Source: Nocardia nova NBRC 15556 (GTDB taxonomy: Bacteria > Actinomycetota > Actinomycetes > Mycobacteriales > Mycobacteriaceae). From it: DNA of 64,000 bases. Below are positions 1-6,972 of the stretch, piece after piece; the first letter of the stretch is position 1, and every line of letters begins with the position of its first letter. The position numbers and the translations under genes were made by a program. The stretch is taken from the NCBI RefSeq assembly GCF_001613005.1, contig NZ_BDBN01000050.1, positions 1 to 64,000 on the forward strand, given 5' to 3'. The notes beneath the pieces are model-generated. The model had not been told where the DNA came from. It worked only from the letters and a program-made list of their open reading frames with translations, and did not search any database.

Positions 1-3
1 GCG

Positions 4-492
4 GTGGACCGGGGCGCCGTGGGGACGGGCGCCCCGGGCACGGCCGCCGAACTGCACCCCGGAATACCCGACGGACACGAACTACTCGCCGCCTGCTGCG
101 GCCATATCGGCGACCAGGCCGACGACCATCCGGTCACCCGGGCCGCCCGCCAACTGGCCGAACTCCACCTCGTCCGCCGTCGCTCCCCGGTGCGCGTAGC
201 GGAGATCGACTGCCGTAGAAGGGAAATCGTCGTCCACATCGACCGCTGGGTCAGCGACCGCACCGGCGCCCCGGCGCATGCGCGGTCCCTCGGCGCGGCC
301 GTCGACGGACTCGCCGCCGCGCAGGTGCGCGCCACGGTCCTGCTGTGCGACGCCGAGACGCTCGACGACGAACGAATCCGGGCCGCATGGTTTCTGGTCG
401 GCTCCCTCGCCAATTGGTGGGGCGAACTGGTCGAGCAGCATGTCGGCAATGTCCGCCCGTATCCGCGCCGGCGGCCGCGCGGTCCGCGATAG
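4..492 (+). CDS. DUF4254 family protein, possibly 5'-truncated by the window edge
   Basis: The protein of about 162 residues resembles the DUF4254 proteins that are common and paralogous in Nocardia. Seen: an N-terminal stretch HPVTRAARQLAELH, a middle IDRWVSD segment, and a C-terminal AAWFLVGSLANWW helix. The function of the family is unknown. The GTG at position 4 is the first possible start, but no in-frame stop is visible upstream, so the true start may lie outside the window. The C-terminus ends in an Arg/Pro-rich tail. It is convergent with the methyltransferase gene, with only 12 bases between the stops. The family call rests on recalled sequence pattern, not a search. Confidence 0.55.
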   Translation: MDRGAVGTGAPGTAAELHPGIPDGHELLAACCGHIGDQADDHPVTRAARQLAELHLVRRRSPVRVAEIDCRRREIVVHIDRWVSDRTGAPAHARSLGAAVDGLAAAQVRATVLLCDAETLDDERIRAAWFLVGSLANWWGELVEQHVGNVRPYPRRRPRGPR

Positions 493-504
493 CGCGGGCG
501 GCCC

Positions 505-1599
505 TTATACCGGTCGCGCCTCGATCACGGATTCCGGTGACACCGTCTCGGTGATGCGGGTCAGCTCGAAACCGCAGCGCGCGAGCAGAGCGCGGTAGTC
601 ACCGGCGCTGCGCTCGCGGCCGCCGCTGTTGATCAACATCTCCAGGTCGGTGTACTTGCCCGGATGCGGCCGATTGTCCTGGGGCAGCACGATTTCCACG
701 ATGATCAGCCGGGCGGCCGGGGCCATCGCGGCGCGTACGGTGCGCAGGATCTGCTCGGCGCGCGCATCCGGCCAATCGTGAATCACGTGTTTGAGCAGAT
801 ACGCGTCCGCGCCCGCGGGAACCGATTCGAAGAAGGACCCCGGCGCCACCTGGGCTCGCCCGTCGAACCCGGCGGCCGCGAACCGCTCCGCCGCACCGGC
901 CACCACATCGGGCAGGTCGAACAGGATGCCCCGGGTGCCGGGTGCGCGCGAGAGGATCTCGGAGAGCATCGCGCCGCGTCCGCCGCCGACGTCCACGATC
1001 GTCGCAAAGCGCCCGAAATCGTAAGCGGCGAACAAGGATTCCGTGGTGAGCGATCCGATGCTGGTCATCGCGCGGTCGAACAGATCACCGAATCGACGGT
1101 CGGTGCGGATGTATTCGAAGAAGGGCGCCCCGTCCAGCTGTGGCCCCACCGGCTTGCCGGTCCGCACCGCATCGACCACATGTGTCCAATGCGCCCGGTG
1201 CGTGGCCGAGCCGAAGAACAGTGCGGCATCACGCAGCGATTCCGGGGAGCCGCTGCACAGCGCACGAGCGGGCGCGGTGAGCCCGTACCGTCCGTCGCGC
1301 CGCTGAGCGAAGATGCCGTGACTGATGAGCAGCCGCAACAGCCGGCGCAGCGCGTCCTCGTCCGCTCCCACACGCCGCGCCAGCTCGGCGCCGGTGAGCG
1401 GTCCCCGCGCCAGCTCATCGGCGATCCCCAGTGCCGCCGCCGCGTGAATCGCCTGCGCCAGCCACCCCGCCGCCAGCAACTCCATCAACGACAGCGGCGC
1501 CGGCGCCAACCGCCGATAGGCTTCGCCGAGCGCGTAGCGAACGGTCTCGACGGCCCGCACCACCGGCAGCGGCGGCAATTTCGGTAACCCGAACACCAT
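505..1599 (-). CDS. SAM-dependent O-methyltransferase (acetylserotonin OMT-like)
   Basis: This 364-residue enzyme has the two-part plan of plant/actinomycete small-molecule O-methyltransferases. An N-terminal dimerisation winged helix (about residues 40-120, LMELLAAGWLAQAIHAAAAL onward) precedes a Rossmann SAM domain with VDVGGGRGAMLSEIL (motif I), LFDLPDVV and the LLKHVIHDWPD catalytic segment. It would transfer a methyl group to a hydroxyl of an unknown aromatic or polyketide substrate. The ATG at 1599 is chosen because AGGAG sits 6 bases upstream; a TTG two codons earlier lies too close to that site. No operon partner is adjacent. The substrate cannot be inferred. The 280 bases between its start and the next gene hold only a weak inverted repeat (CCACCGT/ACGGTGG, 1666-1689). 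Confidence 0.78.
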   Translation of the reverse strand: MVFGLPKLPPLPVVRAVETVRYALGEAYRRLAPAPLSLMELLAAGWLAQAIHAAAALGIADELARGPLTGAELARRVGADEDALRRLLRLLISHGIFAQRRDGRYGLTAPARALCSGSPESLRDAALFFGSATHRAHWTHVVDAVRTGKPVGPQLDGAPFFEYIRTDRRFGDLFDRAMTSIGSLTTESLFAAYDFGRFATIVDVGGGRGAMLSEILSRAPGTRGILFDLPDVVAGAAERFAAAGFDGRAQVAPGSFFESVPAGADAYLLKHVIHDWPDARAEQILRTVRAAMAPAARLIIVEIVLPQDNRPHPGKYTDLEMLINSGGRERSAGDYRALLARCGFELTRITETVSPESVIEARPV

Positions 1600-1879
1600 G
1601 CACAACTCCTCCGATAGGCGGACAGGGTCGCGCTCCGCAGCCTACGGCGTAAAACGGAAACGCGGCCACCGTACCGCGGGGGACGGTGGAGACTGCGCGT
1701 AGCGGCAGGCTCTCCTCGGTCAGGTGTTGTCGGCGCTTGTGGTCGGGATGAAGCTGACTGCGGGGGCTCCGGCGTCGGTGTTGGTCGGATCAGGGCCCTC
1801 ATCGGGGGGCGATTTCGGGCAGTGCGCGCGGATCGGGGAGTGGCCGGGGCATGGCACCCCATGCGGTGTCCGCTGCGCC

Positions 1880-2446
1880 TCACTCGGTGGTGCCGACCCC
1901 GTTCCGGCTCTCGGTGTGCGGGTGGCCGATCGGAAAAAGTATGGGGCTCAACAAATATTGTGTCCGGCCGTCGGCCGGCTCGTTGTGCAGGCGCGGAACG
2001 ATCGCGGCACGCAAATCGGCGATGAGGTCCGCCAGCTCGTCCGGGTCGAGCCACAGGGCATGCTGGCGGTACCCGACGGAGTCGGTTGCGGGATCGGCGT
2101 TCTCGCGATCGAGATAGGCGTTGAACTCCGCGAGCAGGGTGGTCATCGCGGTGGTGAAGACGGCGCGATGCTCGTCATGGCTCGCGGCGGCCACCGCGTC
2201 GGTGTCGATGACGGCCCGCTCGCGGCGCAGCCGGTAATGCCGCTCCACCGCCCCGCGCACCCGCCGCTCCTCGGTCACCTCGAGAATCCCGCCGCCGGTC
2301 AGGAGATCCACGTGGCGATAGACCGTGGCCTTCGAGACGTCGGGAAGGCGCGCGCACAACTGCGCGGTGGTCAGCGTATGGCCGCCGGACATCGCGTGCA
2401 CGATGCGCAGGCGCACCGGATGTGCCAGCAGTTCGATCGGTCCCAT
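1880..2446 (-). CDS. ArsR-like winged-helix transcriptional regulator
   Basis: The 188-residue protein starts with an ArsR/HTH_20-type winged helix: LLAHPVRLRIVHAMSGG is the first helix pair and DVSKATVYRHVDLL the recognition helix. A C-terminal ligand or dimerisation region of about 100 residues follows (HRAVFTTAMTTLLAEFNAYL and LDPDELADLI segments), as in actinobacterial single-gene repressors. It contains no CxC metal motif, so metal sensing is not indicated. It is divergent from the hydrolase at 2527, and a perfect inverted repeat lies in the shared gap, which suggests autorepression and control of that hydrolase. The ATG at 2446 has GAGAAG 8 bases upstream; a TTG at 2452 is a poorer start. 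Confidence 0.8.
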   Translation of the reverse strand: MGPIELLAHPVRLRIVHAMSGGHTLTTAQLCARLPDVSKATVYRHVDLLTGGGILEVTEERRVRGAVERHYRLRRERAVIDTDAVAAASHDEHRAVFTTAMTTLLAEFNAYLDRENADPATDSVGYRQHALWLDPDELADLIADLRAAIVPRLHNEPADGRTQYLLSPILFPIGHPHTESRNGVGTTE

Positions 2447-2473
2447 TGGCAAATCTTCTCATTCTTGCTATCT

Positions 2474-2489
2474 TTCTCAAAGTTGAGAA
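2474..2489. promoter_or_regulatory. Perfect palindromic operator candidate between regulator and hydrolase
   Basis: TTCTCAA-AG-TTGAGAA is a perfect 7+7 bp inverted repeat with a 2-bp spacer, midway between the divergent ArsR-like regulator (start 2446) and the hydrolase (start 2527). It is AT-rich compared with its surroundings. Its position and symmetry fit a winged-helix dimer site controlling both promoters. Binding is inferred. Confidence 0.6.
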
Positions 2490-2526
2490 CAATAGCGCCG
2501 CGATCTGCGGTGTAAGGGAGGACCCG

Positions 2527-3795
2527 ATGAACCGCAACGATGCCGCAGTGGGTGAGGCCGTGGTCCGGATGCTGTGCGCGGGCCGATTCGGCGAGGCCTA
2601 CGAGCATTTCGGGACTCCGCTGCGCGCACTGCTGTCGCCGGAAAACCTCACCGCCGCTTGGCATCGGGAGATCGGGCCGGGTGCGACGCCCGGTGCCGCG
2701 GAGGTTCGCGACGGCGTAGTGGCGGTGCCGGTCCCGGACCGGGAGGCGACGATCCTCATGTCGGTCGTGCGCGGGAAACTGAGCGGCCTGCGCATCGCGC
2801 ACGATGTGCCGCCGTGGCAACCGCCGCACTACGCCGACTCGGCGGCGTTCGACGAGGAGGAGATCGCCCTCGAGACCGCGGTCGGTCCGGTCCCGGGCAC
2901 GGTGAGCGTTCCGCGTCGAACCGCCACGCGGCATCCTGCGGTCGTATTGCTCAGTGGCGGTGGACCTTTCGATCGAGACGGTACAGCCGGTGCGAACAAG
3001 ACGATGAAGGACATCGCCTGGGGCCTGGCGACCGGCGGGCTTGTCGTGCTGCGCTTCGACAAGCCGAGTCATCTCGAAGCGGCGCGCGGTGGGAACTGGG
3101 CGGACATCACTCCGACCGCCGATTACGTGCCGCCGGCGGTCGCGGCCGTGCGGGCCCTGCGGGCGCGTGCCGATGTCGATCCGTGCCGGATCTTCGTCCT
3201 CGGGCACAGCATGGGTGGCAGATACGCCCCGCGCGTCGCGGCGGCCGAACCGGCGATCGCCGGTGTGATCCTGCTGGCCGCCGATACTCAGCCGATGCAG
3301 CGCGCGGCCGTGCGCGTCGCCCGTTATCTGACGGCGGTCGCGCCGGAGTCCGCGCGAGCGGTGCTGCCGGATCCCGGGGAACTACTCGTCCAGGCCGAAC
3401 GAGTGGAACGCGCCGATTTGTCCGAATCCACTCCGGCCGGTGAGTTGCCCCTGGGGCTGGCGGCCGGCACCTGGCTGGACCTGCGCGAATACGACCCGGT
3501 CGCCACCGCGCTCGCGGTGCGCAAGCCCATGTTCATCGCTCAGGGCGGACGCGATTATCAGGTCACCGTCGCCGACGATCTGGCCGGATGGCGGCAAGCT
3601 TTCGACGGCCGAGGCGACGTGGACATTCGCGTCTACGAATCCGACGACCACATGCTCTTCGCGGGAAGCGGTCCGTCCACGCCGTCGGATTACGAAGCGC
3701 CACAACATGTCGACGAGGCTGTGGTCGCCGACATCGCAGCCTGGGTGGCGGCGGCCGCGGAGGCGGGGGCCGAGGCGGCAAGCGGGCGATCGTAA
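2527..3795 (+). CDS. Alpha/beta hydrolase with N-terminal DUF3887-like domain
   Basis: The protein has 422 residues. Residues 1 to about 95 look like a DUF3887/NTF2-like domain (EAVVRMLCAGRFGEAYEHF, then a short beta region ending VVPVPDREATILMSVVRGKL). The rest is an alpha/beta hydrolase: LLSGGGPFDRDGT oxyanion region, GHSMGG nucleophile elbow with Ser228, a later GGRDYQ acid loop and the YESDDHMLF His. Proteins of this build are annotated as esterases or acyl-transfer hydrolases of unknown substrate. The ATG at 2527 has GGGAGG upstream. It is divergent from the winged-helix regulator that probably controls it. No signal peptide is seen, so it is likely cytosolic. Confidence 0.78.
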   Translation: MNRNDAAVGEAVVRMLCAGRFGEAYEHFGTPLRALLSPENLTAAWHREIGPGATPGAAEVRDGVVAVPVPDREATILMSVVRGKLSGLRIAHDVPPWQPPHYADSAAFDEEEIALETAVGPVPGTVSVPRRTATRHPAVVLLSGGGPFDRDGTAGANKTMKDIAWGLATGGLVVLRFDKPSHLEAARGGNWADITPTADYVPPAVAAVRALRARADVDPCRIFVLGHSMGGRYAPRVAAAEPAIAGVILLAADTQPMQRAAVRVARYLTAVAPESARAVLPDPGELLVQAERVERADLSESTPAGELPLGLAAGTWLDLREYDPVATALAVRKPMFIAQGGRDYQVTVADDLAGWRQAFDGRGDVDIRVYESDDHMLFAGSGPSTPSDYEAPQHVDEAVVADIAAWVAAAAEAGAEAASGRS

Positions 3796-3845
3796 GGGCG
3801 CGGCTGCCAGTCGGAACGAGGGACGCCGAATGGTTGGAGCTGAAC

Positions 3846-4451
3846 TCAGCCCCGGCGCGCCCGTCGTTCGTTCGGTTCGCCGGGCCGAGCGGCCGAAAGT
3901 GTCCGAGCGGCCGAGGATTCCGCTACCGACGCGATCTCGGGGTCTCCGGTGATGCCCGCGGTGACGATGGCCCCCTCGGCGAGCAGGTAGATCGCGTCGG
4001 CGGCGTCGGTCCCGGTCGCGTCCACCCATTCGGCGATCATGGTGCGAAACGCCGCCTTGTGCGAGCGCACTTCCGCCAGCACGGCCGGGGAGTCGGCGCC
4101 GAGCTCACCGTGGATATTGATCCACGCGCAGCCGCGAAACCCGTTCTCGCCGAACCACTCCCGAAGCCACTCGAAGATCGCGAGCACTCGCCGCGTGGGG
4201 TCCTCGTACCGTTCGACATGCTCGGCCAGCGCCTGTCGCCACCGCTCGTCGCGGCGGCGCAGCATCGCCACGACGAGGTACTCCTTGGTGGGGAACATGG
4301 AGTAGATCCGCTTCAGCGACAGGCCGGACACTTCGCGGATCCGGTCCATGCCCACCGCCTGCACGCCGTGCGCGTACATCAACCGCTCGGCGGCGTCGAG
4401 CAGCGCCGTGCGGTCGGAGGCATTGCGTTCGGCGCTGAGCGCGGCGGGCAT
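3846..4451 (-). CDS. TetR/AcrR family transcriptional regulator
   Basis: This 201-residue regulator has the TetR N-terminal HTH (ALLDAAERLMYAHGVQAVGM, then REVSGLSLKRIYSMFPTKEY as recognition helix and start of helix 4). Its C-terminal ligand domain contains WFGENGFRGCAWINIHGELG, a stretch typical of the subgroup that senses small electrophiles or drugs. It faces the DUF1348 gene at 4543 across about 90 bases holding two inverted repeats, so autorepression and repression of that gene are likely. It is convergent with the hydrolase upstream. The start is the only suitable ATG. The ligand is unknown. Confidence 0.85.
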   Translation of the reverse strand: MPAALSAERNASDRTALLDAAERLMYAHGVQAVGMDRIREVSGLSLKRIYSMFPTKEYLVVAMLRRRDERWRQALAEHVERYEDPTRRVLAIFEWLREWFGENGFRGCAWINIHGELGADSPAVLAEVRSHKAAFRTMIAEWVDATGTDAADAIYLLAEGAIVTAGITGDPEIASVAESSAARTLSAARPGEPNERRARRG

Positions 4452-4474
4452 GGACCGGACTCCCTTGACATCGA

Positions 4475-4486
4475 GAACGTACGTTC
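4475..4486. promoter_or_regulatory. TetR operator candidate, site 1
   Basis: GAACGTACGTTC is a perfect 12-bp palindrome 23 bases upstream of the tetR ATG. It shares the GAACGT/ACGTTC half-site with the second repeat at 4506-4523. The two sites together fit a TetR-type dimer arrangement. Inferred from symmetry and position only. Confidence 0.5.
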
Positions 4487-4505
4487 CCTACTGTAACGCA
4501 TCGGT

Positions 4506-4523
4506 GGAGAATGAACGTTCTCC
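4506..4523. promoter_or_regulatory. TetR operator candidate, site 2
   Basis: GGAGAATGAACGTTCTCC has perfect 6-bp outer arms (GGAGAA/TTCTCC) around an imperfect centre. It lies 19 bases upstream of the DUF1348 start and would overlap that promoter. It resembles site 1 in containing GAACGTTC. Confidence 0.5.
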
Positions 4524-4542
4524 GTTGAAAGGCAGGAATCCG

Positions 4543-5004
4543 ATGTCCGAAACACGCCCGCCCTATCCGCCGTTCACCCTGGAAACCGCCGCACAGAAGG
4601 TGCAGGCGGCCGAGGATGCGTGGAACACCCGCGACCCGCAGCGGGTCGCGCTCGCGTACACCCCCGACTCGGCCTGGCGGAACCGGGACCAATTCATCAC
4701 CGGCCGGGAGCAGATCGTCGAATTCCTGACCGCGAAGTGGGAACGCGAACTCGACTACGCGCTGCGCAAGAGCCTGTGGGGCTTCCGCGGAAACCGCATG
4801 GCCGTCCGGTTCCAGTACGAATGGCACGATCGTACCGGTCAGTGGTGGCGCAGCTACGGCAACGAGCTGTGGGAATTTACCGACCAGGGGTTGATGGCAC
4901 GCCGGGAGGCGAGCATAAACGACGTGCCCATCACCGAGGCCGAACGCCGGATATTCGGTCCGCGCCCGGCCGAGCAGCACGGGGTCGACATCCCCCTGCG
5001 GTAG
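4543..5004 (+). CDS. DUF1348 (NTF2-like) family protein
   Basis: The protein has 153 residues. It matches the nuclear-transport-factor-2-like DUF1348 family by AEDAWNTRDPQRVALAYTPD near the N-terminus, WRNRDQFITGREQIVEFL, and GRWW-type SYGNELWEF and MARREASINDVPI segments. The length is that of the single-domain family. Members are small cone-shaped barrels of unassigned function that often sit beside redox or TetR genes. It is divergent from the TetR gene and its promoter carries the palindromic sites, so it is probably the main target of that repressor. The ATG at 4543 follows GGCAGGAATCCG. Confidence 0.8.
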   Translation: MSETRPPYPPFTLETAAQKVQAAEDAWNTRDPQRVALAYTPDSAWRNRDQFITGREQIVEFLTAKWERELDYALRKSLWGFRGNRMAVRFQYEWHDRTGQWWRSYGNELWEFTDQGLMARREASINDVPITEAERRIFGPRPAEQHGVDIPLR

Positions 5005-5017
5005 CCATCGGCGGTGA

Positions 5018-5947
5018 TCAGTAACCGGCGGCCGGATCGATTCGGGCGATGAGCTCACGCCCTTGCGCGAAGCGGCGGACGTTCTCGGCGACGTGTTCGG
5101 CGAACGCGGCCGTCCGCAGCTGCGGCGGGTTGGAATCGTGCGGGGTGATGATCACATTCGGGAGGTCCCAGAGCGGATGGCCATCGGGGAGCGGTTCGGG
5201 ATCGGTCACGTCCAGGCCCGCGCCGCCGATGGCGCCCTGCCGCAGTGCGGCGACCAGAGCCTCGGTGTCGATGAGCGAGCCACGGGCGACATTGACCACC
5301 CACGAATGCGGTTTCAGCTGAGCGAGTTCGTCTTTGCCGATCAGGTGCCGGGTGCCGTCGGTGGCGGGGGCGGCGACGACCACGTGATCGGCGCGAGCCC
5401 ACACCTCCGAAAGCCGCTCCGCCGGAATCGTGTCCGCCACATTGGGAGCCTCGATCGGCCGGCCGGAGCGGCTGACGGCGATCACCCGGGCCCCGAACGG
5501 CTCCAGCATGGCGATGACCTCGCGACCGATACCGCCCGCGCCGACCACCGCGACGGTCGCCCCGCGCAGGGTCCCGATATGGGGGAAGAATTCGCCCTGC
5601 CGCCAGCTGTGGGCGCGGATATGTTCCGGCAGATACCGCACACCGGCGAGCAGCAGCGCCATCGTGCCCTCGGCAACACTTTTCGCGAAAGCACCCGCGG
5701 CCGAGGTGAACACCACATTCGGGCAGCGTTCGAAGATGCCGGCGGCGAAGAACTCCTCGACCCCGGCGGAGTACAGCTGCACCCATTCGATCGATGCGGG
5801 CAGGTCGGGGAATCCGTTCGGACCGCCGTCCCACACCAGCGCCCTGGCCTCACCCAGCTCCGCGAGTTGTGCTCCCGCGCCGGTGATCGCCTGTGCCACA
5901 CGGTCGTCGGTTATCGGTGCCAGTGCGATGCGGGGTGCGCCCGTCAT
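5018..5947 (-). CDS. D-isomer specific 2-hydroxyacid dehydrogenase
   Basis: This 309-residue NAD(P)-dependent dehydrogenase would interconvert a 2-keto acid and a D-2-hydroxy acid. It shows the nucleotide-binding VVGAGGIGREVIAMLEPFG motif near the middle, then NVARGSLIDTEALVAAL with the catalytic Arg, DPEPLPDGHPLW with the catalytic Glu, and TPHDSN with the catalytic His. The ATG at 5947 overlaps the stop of the LigD-type polymerase gene as ATGA, so the two are translationally coupled. Longer in-frame extension to 6265 would run through that gene and is rejected. It is convergent with the DUF1348 gene. The specific acid is not evident. Confidence 0.85.
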   Translation of the reverse strand: MTGAPRIALAPITDDRVAQAITGAGAQLAELGEARALVWDGGPNGFPDLPASIEWVQLYSAGVEEFFAAGIFERCPNVVFTSAAGAFAKSVAEGTMALLLAGVRYLPEHIRAHSWRQGEFFPHIGTLRGATVAVVGAGGIGREVIAMLEPFGARVIAVSRSGRPIEAPNVADTIPAERLSEVWARADHVVVAAPATDGTRHLIGKDELAQLKPHSWVVNVARGSLIDTEALVAALRQGAIGGAGLDVTDPEPLPDGHPLWDLPNVIITPHDSNPPQLRTAAFAEHVAENVRRFAQGRELIARIDPAAGY

Positions 5948-6951
5948 GCCTCGTGTGCTCCTTCGTCCTCGTCGAGGTCCACCTCGACCCGGTCGCGGTC
6001 CGCCCATTCCAGCAGCGTATTCAGGTCGAAGACCGCGTCGTCGATGCCCGCGTGCAGATCGCCGACTTCGGCGTAGCGGGCGGGGACGGTGTTGATCGTG
6101 AAGTCGTTCGGTTCGATATCGGGAATCTCGTTCCACCGCACCGGGGTCGAGACGGTCGCGGCCGCATTCCCGCGCACCGAGTAGGCGGCGGCGATGGTGT
6201 GATCGCGGGCGTTCTGGTTGTAGTCGACGAACAGCAGTGCCGGATCGCGGTCGCGGCGCCACCACGTCGTGGTCACATCATCGGGGGCGCGGCGCTCCAC
6301 CTCCTGCGCGAAGGCCAGCGCGGCGCGGCGCACCTGCTGGAAGCCGTGCTCGGGGGCGATGCGCACGTAGATGTGCAGGCCGTGTCCGCCGGAGGTTTTG
6401 GGCCAGCCGACCGCGCCCAGCTCGTCGAGAACCTCGTGCGCGACCTCCGCGACGCGCTGAACCCGCGACCACGGGCAATCCGGCATCGGATCCAGATCGA
6501 TGCGCCATTCGTCCGGCTTCTCGGTGTCGAAGCGGCGCGAGTTCCACGGATGGAACTCCACCGTCGACATCTGCACCGCCCAGATCACGTCCGCCAGTTC
6601 CCGCACGCACAGTTCGTCCGCATACCGGTTGTAGCGCGGAAAGTGCACGCGCACGGTCGGAATCCAGTCCGGCGCCCCCGCCGGCAGCCGCTTCTGATGT
6701 ACCTTCCCGCCCGGCAATCCCTTCGGGAAGCGGTGCAGCATGCACGGCCGGTCCCGCAGGGCGTTGACGATCCCGTCGCCGACGCTCAGGTAGTACTGCA
6801 CCAGATCGAGTTTCGTCGCCCCGAGTTCCGGGAAGTACACCCGATCGGGATTCGACACCCGCACCGTATGCTCGCCGACCGTCAACTCCACCGCCGGCGT
6901 CGACTTACTGGTCACCGGATCGACGATAGTGGGTGATCGATCGCCGGGCAC
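5944..6951 (-). CDS. LigD-type polymerase/primase domain protein (NHEJ)
   Basis: This 335-residue stand-alone AEP-fold polymerase domain is related to the polymerase module of DNA ligase D, which fills gaps and adds ribonucleotides at double-strand breaks with Ku. Seen: the catalytic RIDLDPMP motif (Asp152 and Asp154), the SGGHGLHIYVRI motif that carries the nucleotide-handling His, and an N-terminal VSNPDRVYFPE segment typical of LigD polymerases. Ligase and nuclease domains are absent, as in stand-alone mycobacterial paralogues. The GTG at 6951 gives the full ORF; a GTG at 6915 is also possible, since neither has a clear ribosome site. It starts 21 bases after the RecQ-like gene stop and shares its strand, so it is probably in one operon. 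Confidence 0.88.
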   Translation of the reverse strand: MPGDRSPTIVDPVTSKSTPAVELTVGEHTVRVSNPDRVYFPELGATKLDLVQYYLSVGDGIVNALRDRPCMLHRFPKGLPGGKVHQKRLPAGAPDWIPTVRVHFPRYNRYADELCVRELADVIWAVQMSTVEFHPWNSRRFDTEKPDEWRIDLDPMPDCPWSRVQRVAEVAHEVLDELGAVGWPKTSGGHGLHIYVRIAPEHGFQQVRRAALAFAQEVERRAPDDVTTTWWRRDRDPALLFVDYNQNARDHTIAAAYSVRGNAAATVSTPVRWNEIPDIEPNDFTINTVPARYAEVGDLHAGIDDAVFDLNTLLEWADRDRVEVDLDEDEGAHEA

Positions 6952-6972
6952 TGTACGCGCCGCGTGCGGGCC

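Noticed and set aside
1600..1879. Possible small gene between the methyltransferase and the winged-helix regulator
   Set aside because: No frame here has a ribosome site with protein-like composition; only a weak CCACCGT/ACGGTGG repeat is visible.
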